Under the pieces are notes generated by a model. That model worked only from the letters and a program-made list of their open reading frames with translations. It did no database searches and had not been told where the DNA came from. The position numbers and the translations under genes are program-made. 10,794 nucleotides of DNA from an uncultured Mycoplasmatota bacterium (GTDB lineage: Bacteria; Bacillota_I; Bacilli_A; RF39; UBA660), in the NCBI GenBank assembly GCA_900547995.1, contig URIY01000043.1, positions 1 to 10,794 on the forward strand, in the 5' to 3' direction. Shown piece by piece: positions 5,433-10,794 of the stretch (position 1 is the stretch's first letter; each line of letters opens with the position of its first letter).

Positions 5433-6491
5433 CTATTCTCCTCTATCTACTTTCTTTACAAAAAAATCATCATCATCTGCATAATGCATTTTTATGGGTA
5501 AACTTTCAACTTGTTTAAAATTATTTTTAATGTAAAATTTATGTGCGTCTTTTAAAACTTTACCACAAGCAAGATTTATTTCTTCTATTTTAGTTTGTTC
5601 TTTTACATAATTATAAAATATTTTATAAAGGCGATTCCCTATTCCTAATTTTTGATATTCCTTATCTACATAAAATCTTTTTAGTATTCCATATTTATCT
5701 CTATTTTCAACAGCAATACTTCCAACTATTTTATCATTTTTTACATCTATTGCTAGCCAAAAGTTACCATTATTTTTTATGTAATATTCTTCTATATTAG
5801 ATACATCTAACCTTTCGTTATAGGGCCTACCTATAAAATTATGCATACATTCATTAATGAATAAACATATTTCATCTTTATACTTTTCTTGATATTGAAT
5901 AATCTTAATTATATTATTATTTTTTATATATTCATATATTTCTTGCCAATTATTAATGTTTTTTATTCCTCTATCATTTTTATTTCCAATAATTATAGTA
6001 TCAATTCCCAAATTATCAACATTTAAGCAATTACTTATACTATCATTAATTAATAAGTCAATATTATTTTCTATACATGCTTGTCCTTTATCTCTGGCAT
6101 TAACAATTAATTTATCATAGTAAATTGAATTTTTTTCAAGCCATTCCTTACTTTGTAAATATGGATCTTTATGAAATTCTTTATCTCTTGCAGTAATAAT
6201 ATATATTTCATTGCCATCATTATGTAACTTATTTATTACTTCAACACAATTTTCTCTTGGAATAGCATTATCAGTTATTCCTTCTTGTATTGTTCCTAAA
6301 AAATACTTTAATTCTTCATAATTAAAATTAAATAATTTTTGATAAATATTTCCATTGTTATATATATCAACAATATTATAATCTATATTTTGTACATCTT
6401 TATTTAAACTTTTAGCATACTGCATTGCAGCATTTGTGAGTTTATCTTTTATGTTAGTCATAGTATCATCTATATCTATTCCTATTCGCAT
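5433..6491 (-). CDS. Fusion of HAD 5'-nucleotidase-like domain and GNAT acetyltransferase
   Basis: A 352-aa two-domain protein. Residues 1-190 are HAD superfamily of the NT5C/5'(3')-nucleotidase type: motif I GIDIDDT (nucleophile D6, acid D8), motif II IITAR (T100), K135 as likely motif III lysine, and motif IV IDLLINDS (D145, D150). Residues about 197-345 are GNAT: IVGSIAVENRD, then FYVDKEYQKLGIGNRLYKIF with the acetyl-CoA loop QKLGIGN (280-286), and AHKFYIKNNFKQV near the end. It would dephosphorylate a nucleotide-like substrate and acetylate an amine, possibly on the same molecule. ATG 6491 has AAGAGGTG 7 nt upstream and lies 15 bp after the regulator's stop. It is the second gene of the four-gene operon. 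Confidence 0.85.
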   Translation of the reverse strand: MRIGIDIDDTMTNIKDKLTNAAMQYAKSLNKDVQNIDYNIVDIYNNGNIYQKLFNFNYEELKYFLGTIQEGITDNAIPRENCVEVINKLHNDGNEIYIITARDKEFHKDPYLQSKEWLEKNSIYYDKLIVNARDKGQACIENNIDLLINDSISNCLNVDNLGIDTIIIGNKNDRGIKNINNWQEIYEYIKNNNIIKIIQYQEKYKDEICLFINECMHNFIGRPYNERLDVSNIEEYYIKNNGNFWLAIDVKNDKIVGSIAVENRDKYGILKRFYVDKEYQKLGIGNRLYKIFYNYVKEQTKIEEINLACGKVLKDAHKFYIKNNFKQVESLPIKMHYADDDDFFVKKVDRGE

Positions 6492-6506
6492 CGCAACACC
6501 TCTTAA

Positions 6507-7037
6507 CTAATCTTTCTTTGGTAATTTTTTATAATCATACTTATCCATAATTGGATTAAGTAATTCTTGTGCTTTATTTAATTCTTCTACTGCTTGTTCT
6601 AATGTATATTCACTTTTTTTATCTTTAAGTAAAGTCAAGTGTTCCACTACATCAAAAATTATAAATGCTGCTTTTCTAGCATTTTTTCTTTTAGTAAAAT
6701 CAAATTGTAATAAATCAGTTTCTGATTCTTTATATTGTTCAATTAATTCTTTTAAATCTTTACTAGATTTATCAGCATATTTATCTTTATTTTTATGAGC
6801 ATAAAAATATAAAGACATTTCATCATAACCAGAAGCTTTTAATAGCTTTTGTAATGACATATCTAAAGTTTCTGCAATTTTACGTAGATCATCAATATCT
6901 ACTTTTTTTATTTTGCCATTAATTAAATCATTTAAAGTACTTCTACTAATACCTGTTAATTTAGCAAGTTCTCTTTGTGAAATACCTTTAACCTCTCTTG
7001 CTGATTCAATTAAAATTTTAAGTTCTTCTGAGTTCAT
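6507..7037 (-). CDS. XRE (Cro/CI) family transcriptional regulator
   Basis: A 176-aa DNA-binding regulator. An N-terminal HTH (about 6-70) contains the classic ISQRELAKLTGISRSTLNDL pattern followed by IDDLRKIAETLDMSLQKLL. The C-terminal half (about 71-176) is a charged helical region without S24 peptidase or ImmA/metalloprotease signatures, so it is not a self-cleaving repressor. ATG 7037 is chosen because AAAGAAG precedes it; a TTG at 7070 in the same frame is less likely. It is transcribed divergently from the short HTH gene at 7202, like a phage or ICE genetic switch. It is also the first gene of an operon with the nucleotidase-acetyltransferase, transporter and phosphodiesterase, so it probably controls both itself and that cargo. 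Confidence 0.9.
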   Translation of the reverse strand: MNSEELKILIESAREVKGISQRELAKLTGISRSTLNDLINGKIKKVDIDDLRKIAETLDMSLQKLLKASGYDEMSLYFYAHKNKDKYADKSSKDLKELIEQYKESETDLLQFDFTKRKNARKAAFIIFDVVEHLTLLKDKKSEYTLEQAVEELNKAQELLNPIMDKYDYKKLPKKD

Positions 7038-7077
7038 AATAACACTTCTTTCTCCCCTTTTTTCTCTCAATAATTTT

Positions 7078-7106
7078 ATTTTACCACGTTTTTGTTTAAA
7101 TGTCTC
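7078..7106 (-). promoter_or_regulatory. Leftward promoter of the regulator operon
   Basis: Minus-strand -35 GAGACA (7106-7101, 4/6 match) and -10 TAAAAT (7083-7078) with a 17-bp spacer, about 40 bp before the regulator ATG. It lies back to back with the rightward promoter at 7126, so the regulator could bind between them. CGTTTTT occurs at 7087-7093 and again at 7106-7112, a possible operator half-site. Confidence 0.55.
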
Positions 7107-7125
7107 GTTTTTCGGTCAATTTGCA

Positions 7126-7176
7126 TTGACAATATTTTTGAACGATGTTATGTTTGAATTGTCCTTAATATCGGAC
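7126..7176 (+). promoter_or_regulatory. Rightward promoter and possible operator
   Basis: Consensus -35 TTGACA (7126-7131), 17-bp spacer and -10 TATGTT (7149-7154) drive the HTH gene at 7202. Just downstream, GTCC (7161-7164) and GGAC (7173-7176) form an interrupted palindrome over the likely start site, a candidate operator for the divergent regulator. Confidence 0.7.
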
Positions 7177-7201
7177 GATAGCAAGAAAAGAGGTAAAGAA
7201 T

Positions 7202-7456
7202 ATGAGATTATTTAAGAAAGATAATATGGATGATTTTATAATTTCTAAAGATTTATCTATCGGAGTAACTGGTATGCTTAATTCTTTATTAGTTAGAACT
7301 AATTATGAGCTTGAAAATACTGACATCTACTCTCTTAGTAATGATAGTAGAAAAGATGTTGCATTAGCATTTAGAGAATTAAGAAAGAAAAAATATATTA
7401 TCTATAATTCACTTGATGATACGTATTACATTTATGTATCACCACAAAAAGATTAA
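7202..7456 (+). CDS. Short winged-helix/HTH protein, probably a truncated replication or regulatory gene
   Basis: Encodes 84 aa. After LSIGVTGMLNSLLVRTNYELENTD it reads SLSNDSRKDVALAFRELRKKKYIIYN. This is the helix-helix-recognition helix-wing order of HTH_36-like domains found at the N-terminus of phage and ICE replication initiators and replisome organisers. ATG 7202 has AGAGGT 8 nt upstream and its own consensus promoter. The stop lies exactly where homology to the integrase catalytic domain begins in an overlapping frame, so the original C-terminus was probably lost by the deletion that joined it to the integrase remnant. The N-terminal HTH could still bind DNA. Family assignment is tentative. 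Confidence 0.6.
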   Translation: MRLFKKDNMDDFIISKDLSIGVTGMLNSLLVRTNYELENTDIYSLSNDSRKDVALAFRELRKKKYIIYNSLDDTYYIYVSPQKD

Positions 7457-7952
7457 AGTAGAAAAAGATGTTTACACTTTTGAAGAATTCCAAAAATATA
7501 TAACAGGTACTACTAATCTAAATGATAAAACAATGTATGAAATGTTATATTATTGTGGATTACGTCGTGGTGAAGCAAGAGGTCTTCTAGACTTTACCTC
7601 TTACTAAAGTTTTATATAATGATTTAGTAAATTTATACAATGAAAAAAGAAGTACTATGGCTTCAATGACAAATGGTTTATCTTCGGAGAACATGAACCA
7701 TTAACTTTCGGTATGATGTCTAGAATTAATGGTATAATTGCAAAAAATGCAGATATCCGAAGAATTCCACTACACTCTTTTAGACATAGTTGTGCTTCTT
7801 TACTAATAAATACTGGTCAACCAGTAACAACTGTATCAAAATATTTAGGTCATGCTAGTACTAAAGAAACATTAGACACATATGCTCATATGTTTCCAAA
7901 TAATCTAACTGATGTAAAAAATACTATGGATAATTTAAATCTAAGTATTTAA
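7446..7952 (+). pseudogene. Degenerate tyrosine integrase (C-terminal remnant)
   Basis: This is related to the intact integrase at 200-1342. The first fragment (KVEKDVYTFEEFQKYI through YYCGLRRGEARGL) aligns with the start of its catalytic domain. About 40 codons holding the catalytic Lys hairpin are then missing at about 7590. The next segment (TLPLTKVLYNDLV, from 7591) is in another frame. A second shift near 7665 restores the first frame (WFIFGEHEP through SFRHSCASLL, LGHASTKETLDTYAHMF). Box I Arg, the HxxRH and LGH boxes and the Tyr are present but in disconnected frames, and the arm- and core-binding domains are absent. It cannot be functional. It ends 25 bp before the GGTATCTAG sites, as expected for the element's own integrase. 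Confidence 0.9.
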
Positions 7953-7977
7953 ATAAACTCAAATAAAAAAATAATTT

Positions 7978-8019
7978 AGTATCTAAAAACTAATATTTGG
8001 TATCTAGTATGGTATCTAG
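7978..8019. repeat. Putative arm-type integrase sites, right end
   Basis: AGTATCTAA (7978-7986), GGTATCTAG (7999-8007) and GGTATCTAG (8011-8019) are direct repeats in the same orientation as the pair at 1582-1603. They lie between the integrase remnant and the right att copy. Confidence 0.6.
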
Positions 8020-8060
8020 ATAAATCCAAAATAGTTAAAAATCTCTTTTAAACAAAAGTA

Positions 8061-8083
8061 TTCCCCTCTCTCGAGGGGAATTT
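8061..8083 (+). terminator. Terminator after the integrase remnant
   Basis: TTCCCCTC (8061-8068), loop TCTC, GAGGGGAA (8073-8080), then TTT. It holds the same relative place (int, arm sites, hairpin, TTCAGGGGG, core) as the hairpin at 1441-1456 after the intact integrase. Confidence 0.65.
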
Positions 8084-8085
8084 CA

Positions 8086-8095
8086 GGGGGGGGGG
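8086..8095. repeat. G10 homopolymer beside the att core
   Basis: Ten consecutive G in a very AT-rich spacer, followed by A5. The equivalent position before the left att copy has only five G (1461-1465). Such tracts are prone to slippage and to sequencing-length error. Confidence 0.9.
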
Positions 8096-8100
8096 AAAAA

Positions 8101-8150
8101 TATTATTATCAGTTCGTAACAATTTAATAATTTGTTAAAGCCTTATAAAA
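8101..8150. repeat. Right copy of the 50-bp direct repeat, putative att site
   Basis: 48/50 identical to 1469-1518, with TAACAA (8117-8122) and TTGTTA (8132-8137) flanking the 9-bp spacer TTTAATAAT. It marks the junction with the chromosome, since housekeeping-type genes follow. The site is intergenic; no tRNA or gene 3' end was recognised in it. Confidence 0.75.
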
Positions 8151-8270
8151 CAAGCCACTTGAAGAAAACAATAAAAAAAGAATAACATTTTTAAGCTTTA
8201 AAAAAGCTAAAATTTATTTTCATCATATCTAAATTAAAAAGAGAGTTATATCACACTTTTCTTATAAATT

Positions 8271-8312
8271 AAAAATAGATAAAATTATTATAATCAAATT
8301 TTATCTATTTTT
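8271..8312 (-). terminator. Terminator of the dehydrogenase-like gene
   Basis: A perfect 16-bp stem (AAAAATAGATAAAATT at 8271-8286 and its complement at 8297-8312) with a 10-nt loop. It lies 54 bp beyond the stop and is symmetric enough to act on both strands. The rest of 8151-8365 shows no gene. Confidence 0.75.
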
Positions 8313-8365
8313 ATATATTATAAATATTTCATATCAATAAAAGTAGTTTTATATTAACCAAAGAT

Positions 8366-9442
8366 TTATTTTACATATTCATTTAAGTCTTTTACTTTAT
8401 ACATAGGTTCTGTAAATCTTGATGTTGGAACAAATCCAAATGGTGCATTAATTACCTCTGGAATTCTATTTACAACAGTTGCACAAGTAAGTTCTACCGT
8501 TGCTGGTCTATTTATAACAAGAGTTGTATCTGGTTCTCCTATTATTGTCCACTCATTTTTATCAAATTCTTCATTATTGTATACTTTACCGATACACTCT
8601 GTTTCAATAGTAATACCTTCTTTAGTCTCTGATGTAACAACAGCACTCATACCAGTTGCCATTCCAGCCTTAATTGTCATATTAAGTGTTGATGATGTTA
8701 TATCATAACTATTAGTTTGTGGAACACATTTTTGTCTTTGACTAATAATTGTTAATCCAAGTTTATCAGCAAGCCATCCATTAACATTCCACATATAGGA
8801 TGGTAAATATTTACCATCATTTATAACTTTATTTCTCTCTTCATCACTAATTCTATCAACACTTGCAACCTCTTTATCAAACTCATCAAGAGTAAGTCCT
8901 GCACCATGTGCCTTTGCAAGAGCAATTCCATAGTCTTCTACATTATATGATGAACTTCCTTTTATTTTCTTTATAGTATGTGTTGATGCAGCAAGTCCAC
9001 TAATAAGATTTCCCCAATATAAATCTTGATATCCGCTTCCTGTAATTGTACATTTATTTTCTTTAGCTAATTCATCTATTTTCTTAGTTAAATTTGGGTT
9101 AGAATTATATGAATAGAATGCTTCTTCACAAGTTGTAATCGCGTTTACTCCACATTTTGCACATAACATTAAAGCATCTTCTACATCTGATAATAAACTC
9201 ATTGTTGTAACTATACATATATCAGGTTTTAAACTTTTAAGTAAATTTTCAGCATCACTTACATTACTTACGTATACACCTTTTTTTTCAGTACCCATGA
9301 TATCCCCAATATCTTTTCCAATAACGCTTGGATTAACATCAATAGCACCTACTATTTCTGCCCCTTTCTCAAATACATAACGCATTGTATATATAGACAT
9401 TTTTCCTGTACCATATTGCACTACTCTTAATTTATTTTCCAT
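8366..9442 (-). CDS. 2,4-diaminopentanoate dehydrogenase-like NAD(P)-dependent oxidoreductase
   Basis: This 358-aa soluble enzyme has an N-terminal Rossmann fold: RVVQYGTGKMSIY (6-18; GxGxM nucleotide loop), then AEIVGAIDVNPSVIGKDIG. DapB-like features follow: CIVTTMS, NAITTCEEAFY, GSGYQD. The C-terminal half resembles the DAP_DH_C domain of ornithine-pathway 2,4-diaminopentanoate dehydrogenase (Ord) and other proteins often labelled dihydrodipicolinate reductase-like. The known family reaction is NAD(P)-dependent oxidative deamination of an amino-acid-derived amine. No ornithine aminomutase or thiolase partner is nearby, so the substrate is open. ATG 9442 has GGAG 8 nt upstream. It is transcribed alone, flanked by terminators on both sides, and looks chromosomal: its protein is compositionally more ordinary than the Asn/Ile-rich element genes. 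Confidence 0.75.
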   Translation of the reverse strand: MENKLRVVQYGTGKMSIYTMRYVFEKGAEIVGAIDVNPSVIGKDIGDIMGTEKKGVYVSNVSDAENLLKSLKPDICIVTTMSLLSDVEDALMLCAKCGVNAITTCEEAFYSYNSNPNLTKKIDELAKENKCTITGSGYQDLYWGNLISGLAASTHTIKKIKGSSSYNVEDYGIALAKAHGAGLTLDEFDKEVASVDRISDEERNKVINDGKYLPSYMWNVNGWLADKLGLTIISQRQKCVPQTNSYDITSSTLNMTIKAGMATGMSAVVTSETKEGITIETECIGKVYNNEEFDKNEWTIIGEPDTTLVINRPATVELTCATVVNRIPEVINAPFGFVPTSRFTEPMYKVKDLNEYVK

Positions 9443-9490
9443 TTCCTACTCTCCTATCTCTAATATAATTGTACTATATATAATGTTTTT

Positions 9491-9529
9491 TTTAAATACT
9501 TATTATTCCAACTTGTCAAAACTTGACAA
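9491..9529 (-). promoter_or_regulatory. Weak promoter with palindromic operator-like site
   Basis: TTGTCAA (9513-9519), AAC, TTGACAA (9523-9529) form a perfect 7-bp inverted repeat. Its left arm supplies a minus-strand TTGACA -35 (9519-9514), with TTTAAA (9496-9491) as a weak -10 at 17 bp. A regulator bound at the palindrome would cover the -35 of the dehydrogenase-like gene. Confidence 0.4.
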
Positions 9530-9554
9530 AAAACATGTGAACAAATCACATGTT
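9527..9554 (-). terminator. ychF terminator overlapping its stop codon
   Basis: On the minus strand AACATGTGA (9554-9546), loop TTTGT, TCACATGTT (9540-9532), then TTTTG. The stem begins inside the ychF stop codon (9555-9553). Confidence 0.85.
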
Positions 9555-10653
9555 AAACATTAAACCTAAAATAACAAATATCGCCATCTTGCATTACATA
9601 TTCTTTTCCCTCAAGACGCATTTTTCCTGCTTCTCTAACACCTTTTTCACTACCATTTTCATGTAAATCAGAATAACTCATAATTTCGGCTCTAATGAAC
9701 CCTTTTTCAAAATCTGTATGAATTATTCCAGCACATGCAGGTGCTTTCATCCCTTTTGTAAATGTCCATGCTCTTACCTCATCAGTACCTGCTGTAAAGT
9801 ATGTAGCAAGGCCAAGCAAATCATATGTTGCTTTTATTAATCTTGATAAACCACTTTCATGAACACCTAAATCACTTAAGAATATTTCCTTTTCCTCATC
9901 TGATAAATCAGAAAGTTCTGATTCTATTTGGGCACAAATAGTAACTACTTTTGATCCTTCATTATTGGCATATTCAATAACTCTATCTGTATATTTATTT
10001 CCATCATTTTGCATATCATTTTCTGTAATATTTGTTACATATATTATAGGTTTTGCCGTTAAAAAACTAAAATTTTTAATAAATTTCTTTTCATCATCAG
10101 TTAAATCAATATTTCTAATTGGAATATTTTTTTCCAATCCTGAAATTATTTTATTTAAAATAGTTACTTCTTTTTGTGTTTCTTTATCTTTTGACATAGC
10201 TGCTTTTTTACCAATTTTATTCATTCTATTTTGAACAACATCCATATCAGCAAAGATAAGTTCTAAGTTAATTGTTTCAATATCTCTAATAGGATCAACA
10301 CTACCATCAACATGTGTAACATTTTCATCATCAAAACATCTAACTACCTCTACAATAGCGTCTACATCTCTAATATGTGATAAAAATTTATTACCAAGTC
10401 CTTCACCAGCACTTGCTCCTTTAACAAGACCAGCAATATCAGTAAATTCAATTGTTGTAGGTACTAAACTTTTAGGTTGATATAATTCATTTAAAAAATC
10501 TAGTCTTTCATCTGGAACAACTACTACTCCAACATTTGGTTCAATAGTTGCAAATGGATAATTAGCAGCCAATATGTTTTGTTTCGTAATGGCATTAAAT
10601 AATGTTGATTTACCAACATTAGGTAATCCAACAATTCCTGCTGTTAAACTCAT
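9553..10653 (-). CDS. ychF: Redox-regulated ATPase YchF (OLA1 family, Obg-related)
   Basis: This 366-aa housekeeping protein of the Obg-related TRAFAC class binds ribosomes and prefers ATP over GTP; it is implicated in translation and stress responses. The P-loop is GLPNVGKST (8-16), the switch II motif DIAGLVKGAS, and the base-recognition motif NITE replaces the GTPase NKxD, the YchF hallmark. AGEGLGNKFLSHIRDVDAIVEVVRCF and FTKGMKAPACAGIIHTDFEKGFIRAE are family signatures, the latter leading into the C-terminal TGS domain. Length matches the family (about 363-366). ATG 10653 has GAGGT 7 nt upstream. It marks the conserved chromosome beyond the element. Confidence 0.97.
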   Translation of the reverse strand: MSLTAGIVGLPNVGKSTLFNAITKQNILAANYPFATIEPNVGVVVVPDERLDFLNELYQPKSLVPTTIEFTDIAGLVKGASAGEGLGNKFLSHIRDVDAIVEVVRCFDDENVTHVDGSVDPIRDIETINLELIFADMDVVQNRMNKIGKKAAMSKDKETQKEVTILNKIISGLEKNIPIRNIDLTDDEKKFIKNFSFLTAKPIIYVTNITENDMQNDGNKYTDRVIEYANNEGSKVVTICAQIESELSDLSDEEKEIFLSDLGVHESGLSRLIKATYDLLGLATYFTAGTDEVRAWTFTKGMKAPACAGIIHTDFEKGFIRAEIMSYSDLHENGSEKGVREAGKMRLEGKEYVMQDGDICYFRFNV

Positions 10654-10677
10654 ATAAATACCTCATTTCCTCTTTGT

Positions 10678-10686
10678 ATTATACCA
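10678..10686 (-). promoter_or_regulatory. ychF promoter (extended -10)
   Basis: TGGTATAAT on the minus strand is a consensus extended -10, 25 bp before the ychF ATG. The -35 region is A/T-rich without a good match. Confidence 0.6.
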
Positions 10687-10713
10687 TAAAGAGAAAAAAA
10701 ATAAATATAAAAA

Positions 10714-10742
10714 TTGACTTTTACAGTAAATAAGAGTAAATT
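10714..10742 (+). promoter_or_regulatory. Possible divergent promoter toward the right edge
   Basis: TTGACT (10714-10719), 17 bp, TAAATT (10737-10742) on the plus strand could serve a gene beyond the window. However, a GCAACC/GGTTGC hairpin (10762-10767, 10782-10787) follows closely and no open frame starts before the edge. Confidence 0.25.
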
Positions 10743-10794
10743 CTCAAATTTATTTCTAAACGCAACCCCTATTTTTAAAAAGGTTGCATTTAAC

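Larger units (their letters stand above)
1469..8150. mobile_element. 6.6-kb integrated element carrying defence cargo
   Basis: It is bounded by the two copies of the 50-bp repeat (start-to-start distance 6632 bp). The same GGTATCTAG motif lies just inside both ends: two copies at the left, two full copies plus a variant at the right. A degenerate tyrosine integrase lies beside the right end, the normal place for int. Cargo is a type III toxin-antitoxin system, a TIR/membrane-protein operon and a four-gene regulator-nucleotidase-transporter operon. No relaxase, capsid, packaging or complete replication gene is visible, so it is a degraded ICE, satellite or genomic island. The functional crossover presumably lies between TAACAA and TTGTTA inside each repeat. 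Confidence 0.75.

Noticed and set aside
5078..5518. 146-aa plus-strand open frame
   Set aside because: Antisense to the MFS gene; hydrophobic only because the complementary strand codes membrane helices.
6913..7215. 100-aa plus-strand open frame across the divergent promoter region
   Set aside because: Overlaps the HTH of the regulator in antisense and crosses both promoters; no ribosome site.
7202..7952. HTH gene plus integrase remnant read as one fused functional recombinase
   Set aside because: The frames differ, several stops intervene and the catalytic Lys segment is deleted.
9965..10234. 89-aa plus-strand open frame
   Set aside because: Antisense shadow inside ychF.
10762..10787. GCAACC/GGTTGC hairpin near the right edge as a terminator
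   Set aside because: Only a 6-bp stem and no clear T-tract on either strand; too weak to call so close to the window edge.

Overview
The window is very AT-rich Bacillota/Mollicutes-like DNA. It has poly-A/T-rich spacers, strong AGGAGG-type ribosome sites, and a standard code with Trp as TGG. Every stop I could place is TAA or TAG. Homologs recognised by eye point to an uncultured low-GC gut-type Bacilli/Clostridia genome; species cannot be given.

Layout. (1) Positions 1-1518: an intact tyrosine integrase (200-1342), its own 11-bp arm-type repeats, a hairpin, and a 50-bp attachment-like sequence (1469-1518). (2) Positions 1469-8150: a 6.6-kb integrated element bounded by two copies of that sequence (48/50 identical). 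Its left end carries helically phased repeats and GGTATCTAG arm-type sites. Its right end carries the wreck of a related integrase followed by the same GGTATCTAG sites. (3) Positions 8151-10794: chromosomal flank with a diaminopentanoate-dehydrogenase-like gene and the housekeeping GTPase/ATPase gene ychF. The first integrase probably belongs to a second element stacked in the same site, extending left of the window.

Cargo of the 6.6-kb element, all on the minus strand. A type III toxin-antitoxin system has a ToxN/AbiQ-family RNase gene preceded by a promoter, three 35-nt RNA antitoxin repeats that each fold as a hairpin-type pseudoknot, and a leaky terminator. A two-gene operon encodes a small three-helix membrane protein, probably with a CTG start, and a ThsB-like TIR-fold protein; it looks like a compact Thoeris-related defence pair. 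A four-gene operon encodes a Cro/CI-type regulator, a fused HAD nucleotidase-GNAT acetyltransferase, an MFS transporter, and a 2H phosphodiesterase broken by a one-base change in an A7 tract. The regulator faces a short HTH gene across a phage-like divergent promoter region.

Interpretation. The element looks like a decayed integrative element or satellite. A large internal deletion fused an HTH/replication-type gene to the integrase tail, removing its mobility genes but keeping the defence and detoxification cargo. The neighbouring intact integrase shares the core site but not the arm-type sites.
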